DNA of 64,000 nt, from the NCBI GenBank assembly GCA_030159075.1, contig BROG01000226.1, forward strand, positions 486,001 to 550,000. The letters are read 5' to 3'. Below, piece after piece: positions 61,979-64,000 of the stretch (positions are counted from its first letter, which is position 1; each line of letters opens with the position of its first letter). A program made the position numbers and the translations under genes. The DNA is from Atrina japonica. Taxonomy: Eukaryota > Mollusca > Bivalvia > Pterioida > Pinnidae. The notes below the pieces were generated by a model. That model did not search any database. It saw only the letters and a program-made list of their open reading frames with translations, and had not been told where the DNA came from.

Positions 61979-62143
61979 CCTTGCCTCATCTAACTGCTGC
62001 ATGTGCTCCTCAAACTTGACAGTAGTTTCTGCAACTTTTTCCTGATTCCCTGCTATTCCAGCAGCCTTTAGGGCCTTCAGGATTTCATGGTCCTCATTTG
62101 TTTTGAACAACTCTGAGGCTTGGTCCATGGCTGTCTCTTGCAG
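61979..62143 (-). CDS. CTNNAL1: alpha-catulin exon A (LQETAMDQ...LDEAR), 55 codons
   Basis: Minus-strand exon with acceptor TTTCTCAG at 62144-62150 and 55 phase-0 codons ending LDEAR. It aligns in register with the alpha-catenin/catulin helix holding the 'K.V.EYA..F.EH...L' pattern, seen here as KVAETTVKFEEHMQQL. Its product end runs smoothly into exon B (LDEAR then VCKLFRH). The donor is AGG followed by GTTTTTAT, a poor match to the GTAAGT consensus. A repeat array ends within about 10-20 bases of it. The exon interior is unbroken, so the gene looks functional if this donor is used. The upstream exons are outside the window. Confidence 0.85.
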
Positions 62144-62532
62144 CTGAGAAATTAAGAAATAAAAAATTCTTCTTATAAAATGTTTTATTTTTATATAGCC
62201 CTTTCACATTACTGATTTTGTTCATTCAGATATTAAGACTGAAAAAATATACATATATTATATAAATATCATATGCTTAATACTAAAGATAAACTTTTGT
62301 TTAAATAGGGGGGCTAAAAGAAATGTTCAAAAGGATCGTTTCAGTCAATAAAACTTTATCAGTTGAGTTTGAATTCAAAATAGATGTAGCGTTACAAAAC
62401 AAAAAGTGGGATTGCACAAGACAAAAATATAACCCAAATGTATTCCCAAATCCATCTAAGAGTAACCACTGTAAAAACATGACTACGTTAAATATAAAAG
62501 ATGTGTTTTAGTTACAAATCCCCAAACCATCA

Positions 62533-62710
62533 CAGTAAAACCTGTTTCAGCAACCACCTGTATATAAAGCTCACCTGGTCACAAAGAACATTTTATTCTG
62601 TCCCCAATAGTACCATTTGTGTACAAATCAACCTCTATATAAAGACCACCTCCCTATAAAGACTGGTTTTCTTGTGTCATTAAGGAGGCTGTTATATACA
62701 AGTTTCACTG
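62533..62710 (+). mobile_element. CAGTAAAAC-family MITE, 178 bp
   Basis: Ends CAGTAAAACCTGTTTCAG and ACAAGTTTCACTG; core as in 11495-11649. Confidence 0.75.
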
Positions 62711-62903
62711 TACCAGTTTTAAAAAGGAATGAGGATCCAAGATGAAAATATAACCTTTTTTCTTCCAATCCTACTGTGAATACTGACCTGTTTGATGATT
62801 TTTAAATTTTTATTCATTTTTGCACATTTATTGAGAAAATGAGCTTCAAGCTTTGTCATAAATTGTAAATCACTTTATATTTTGCTTTATCATAAAAAAA
62901 TTA

Positions 62904-63086
62904 CAGTCAAACTTATCTAAAAAGGCCACTCAAGGGAACAAACAAAAGTGGCCATTATAGACAGGTGGCCTTTATAAAGCAGTTTATTCATTTTAAATAT
63001 AAAAGTGTTAACAAGGGATTTGTTTGAATGGCCTTTATAAGCAGGTGCCCTTTATACAGAGGTGGCCTTTAATGCAAGTTTGACTG
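62904..63086. mobile_element. TA-target MITE, 183 bp (CAGTCAAACTT ends)
   Basis: Ends CAGTCAAACTTATCTAAAAA and complement CAGTCAAACTTGCATTAAAG between TA dinucleotides. Repeated GTGGCC(A/T)TTATA units inside. Confidence 0.8.
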
Positions 63087-63115
63087 TATTGACAAAAATA
63101 TGACTCAAAAATATA

Positions 63116-63618
63116 CTGCATACCTGGAAAATTTGCTCCTGATTATTTTTGCCCTTTTACGACACAAAACATTCACCTGTCTTAAATTTGCCCTTAATCA
63201 CCATTATTAGTTATTTGGTTTGTTACTGACAGTCCATGGGAATATGTCGGGTTGATGAAATCCATGGAAGGCAAGGTCAGTCATAAATAAACCTAACAAT
63301 TGTTTGTTTTGTCGCGGACCATATCCTCATTTAGTAAATGTCTTAAATTGCATCTGCACACAGAAATGTGAATCATATCATCTGCCATTGCTGTTTTTTT
63401 TTCTGCTAATAACTGTCTGTAGAATTATGGACAGCAGTCACGTGACTCGTTATACCCAATAAAATGACGACATTTCAGTCCGAGGCAAAACAAATAGGTA
63501 TGTCATACTTCAATTAATTAGCTCGAAAATTATGATTTCATTTTAAATTCGCCCTCTCATCTAAAGACGAAAATGGCAAAAATTAAATAAACGAGAGTAA
63601 AAATCTCCACGAATACAG
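63116..63618. mobile_element. TA-target MITE, 503 bp, intact relative of the 37-kb element
   Basis: Ends CTGCATACCTGGAAAATTTG and complement CTGTATTCGTGGAGATTTTT, flanked by TA (63114-63115, 63619-63620). It has a single copy of GCCCTCTCATCTAAAGA near the right end. Confidence 0.78.
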
Positions 63619-63875
63619 TAATCTTAATATTCTCTTAAGAGATAATATCAAAACAATATTGTGGAACATTATTTAATTATGGGACCATGAAAAATAATTG
63701 TGTATTTTGGCTCCTATCCTCAGATCAATTAGTGTGATTACTTGGGTCTGAAGTCACCAAATTACTCAACACTCAAGCTCCACTAACTTTTCAAGATTTT
63801 AAGATGGAAACATACATACTTTCTGCTGTTATTGGAAATTTTGTATATATATTGCATACATCTGACACAATGTAT

Positions 63876-64000
63876 TGTAGCAAAAGTTAGTCAAATTTCT
63901 TGACGTTACAATGCATTTTCAATGTTTGTCCGAGGTATGACAGAGGTGTCGAGTATTAGTGTGATGTTATCAAATTTAAAAATTGTTTGTGCGTAAATGG
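63876..64000. repeat. interspersed repeat shared with 20286-20407, cut by window edge
   Basis: Contains AATGCATTTTCAATGTTTGT and CCGAGGTATGACAGAGG in the same orientation as the 20.3-kb copy. Confidence 0.6.

Overview
This is an AT-rich, intron- and repeat-dominated eukaryotic window, most likely from a bivalve mollusc. The pointers are tRNA-derived SINEs with the molluscan tail built on GTTTATTGTTGTTTAACGTC, bivalve-type elements with AGCTCACCT/AGGTGAGCT ends that carry ~165-bp tandem repeats (pearl/Helentron-like), and many short TA-target MITEs. The species cannot be named from sequence alone. There is no prokaryotic architecture, CRISPR array or operon.

The backbone is one large gene on the minus strand. 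Seven exons (61979-62143, 58937-59029, 56980-57165, 36704-36754, 4590-4850, 4129-4251, 3487-3570) splice into a continuous 321-codon stretch of a vinculin/alpha-catenin family protein, best matched by alpha-catulin (CTNNAL1). Every exon begins and ends in phase 0. The gene is open at both window edges: the N-terminal half lies to the right of 64000, and the last C-terminal exon was not found. Coding sequence is about 1.6 percent of the 58.7-kb span. The intron between 36704 and 4850 is 31.9 kb and the one between 56980 and 36754 is 20.2 kb.

A second, small plus-strand gene sits nested in the 31.9-kb intron (14817-about 16870). It encodes a predicted secreted Q/N/S/G-rich protein of 148 residues that I do not recognise, with two coding exons, a probable 3' UTR exon and an ATTAAA signal. 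A SINE landed exactly on its splice donor and its target-site duplication copied the donor.

The rest is intronic. From left to right: a 1.07-kb TIR transposon (2308-3376) with a second, inverted copy at 59559-60652; Helentron-like fragments (7.9-9.4 kb); long TA and GT microsatellites; MITEs; a 167-bp dimeric satellite in a hairpin-ended element (17165-19050); an 18-bp minisatellite (23.8-24.55 kb); a 2.5-kb 30-bp minisatellite (29.2-31.7 kb); a 926-bp element with a 6-bp TSD (34238-35163); a MITE carrying an expanded 27-bp minisatellite (37.1-37.8 kb); a SINE split by a 1164-bp element (40686-41849); a 62-bp satellite (43.9-45.1 kb); a CpG-retaining 7.3-kb block bounded by 46-bp inverted repeats (47377-54692); a 51-bp tandem array (55.3-55.9 kb); and tandem arrays next to the 57-kb exon, including an 84-bp triplication of that exon's acceptor and first 35 bases.

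The most interesting points are the SINE-duplicated splice donor of the nested gene, the triplicated acceptor in alpha-catulin, the TE edge touching a weak donor at 61978, and the 7.3-kb TIR-bounded CpG-rich block.
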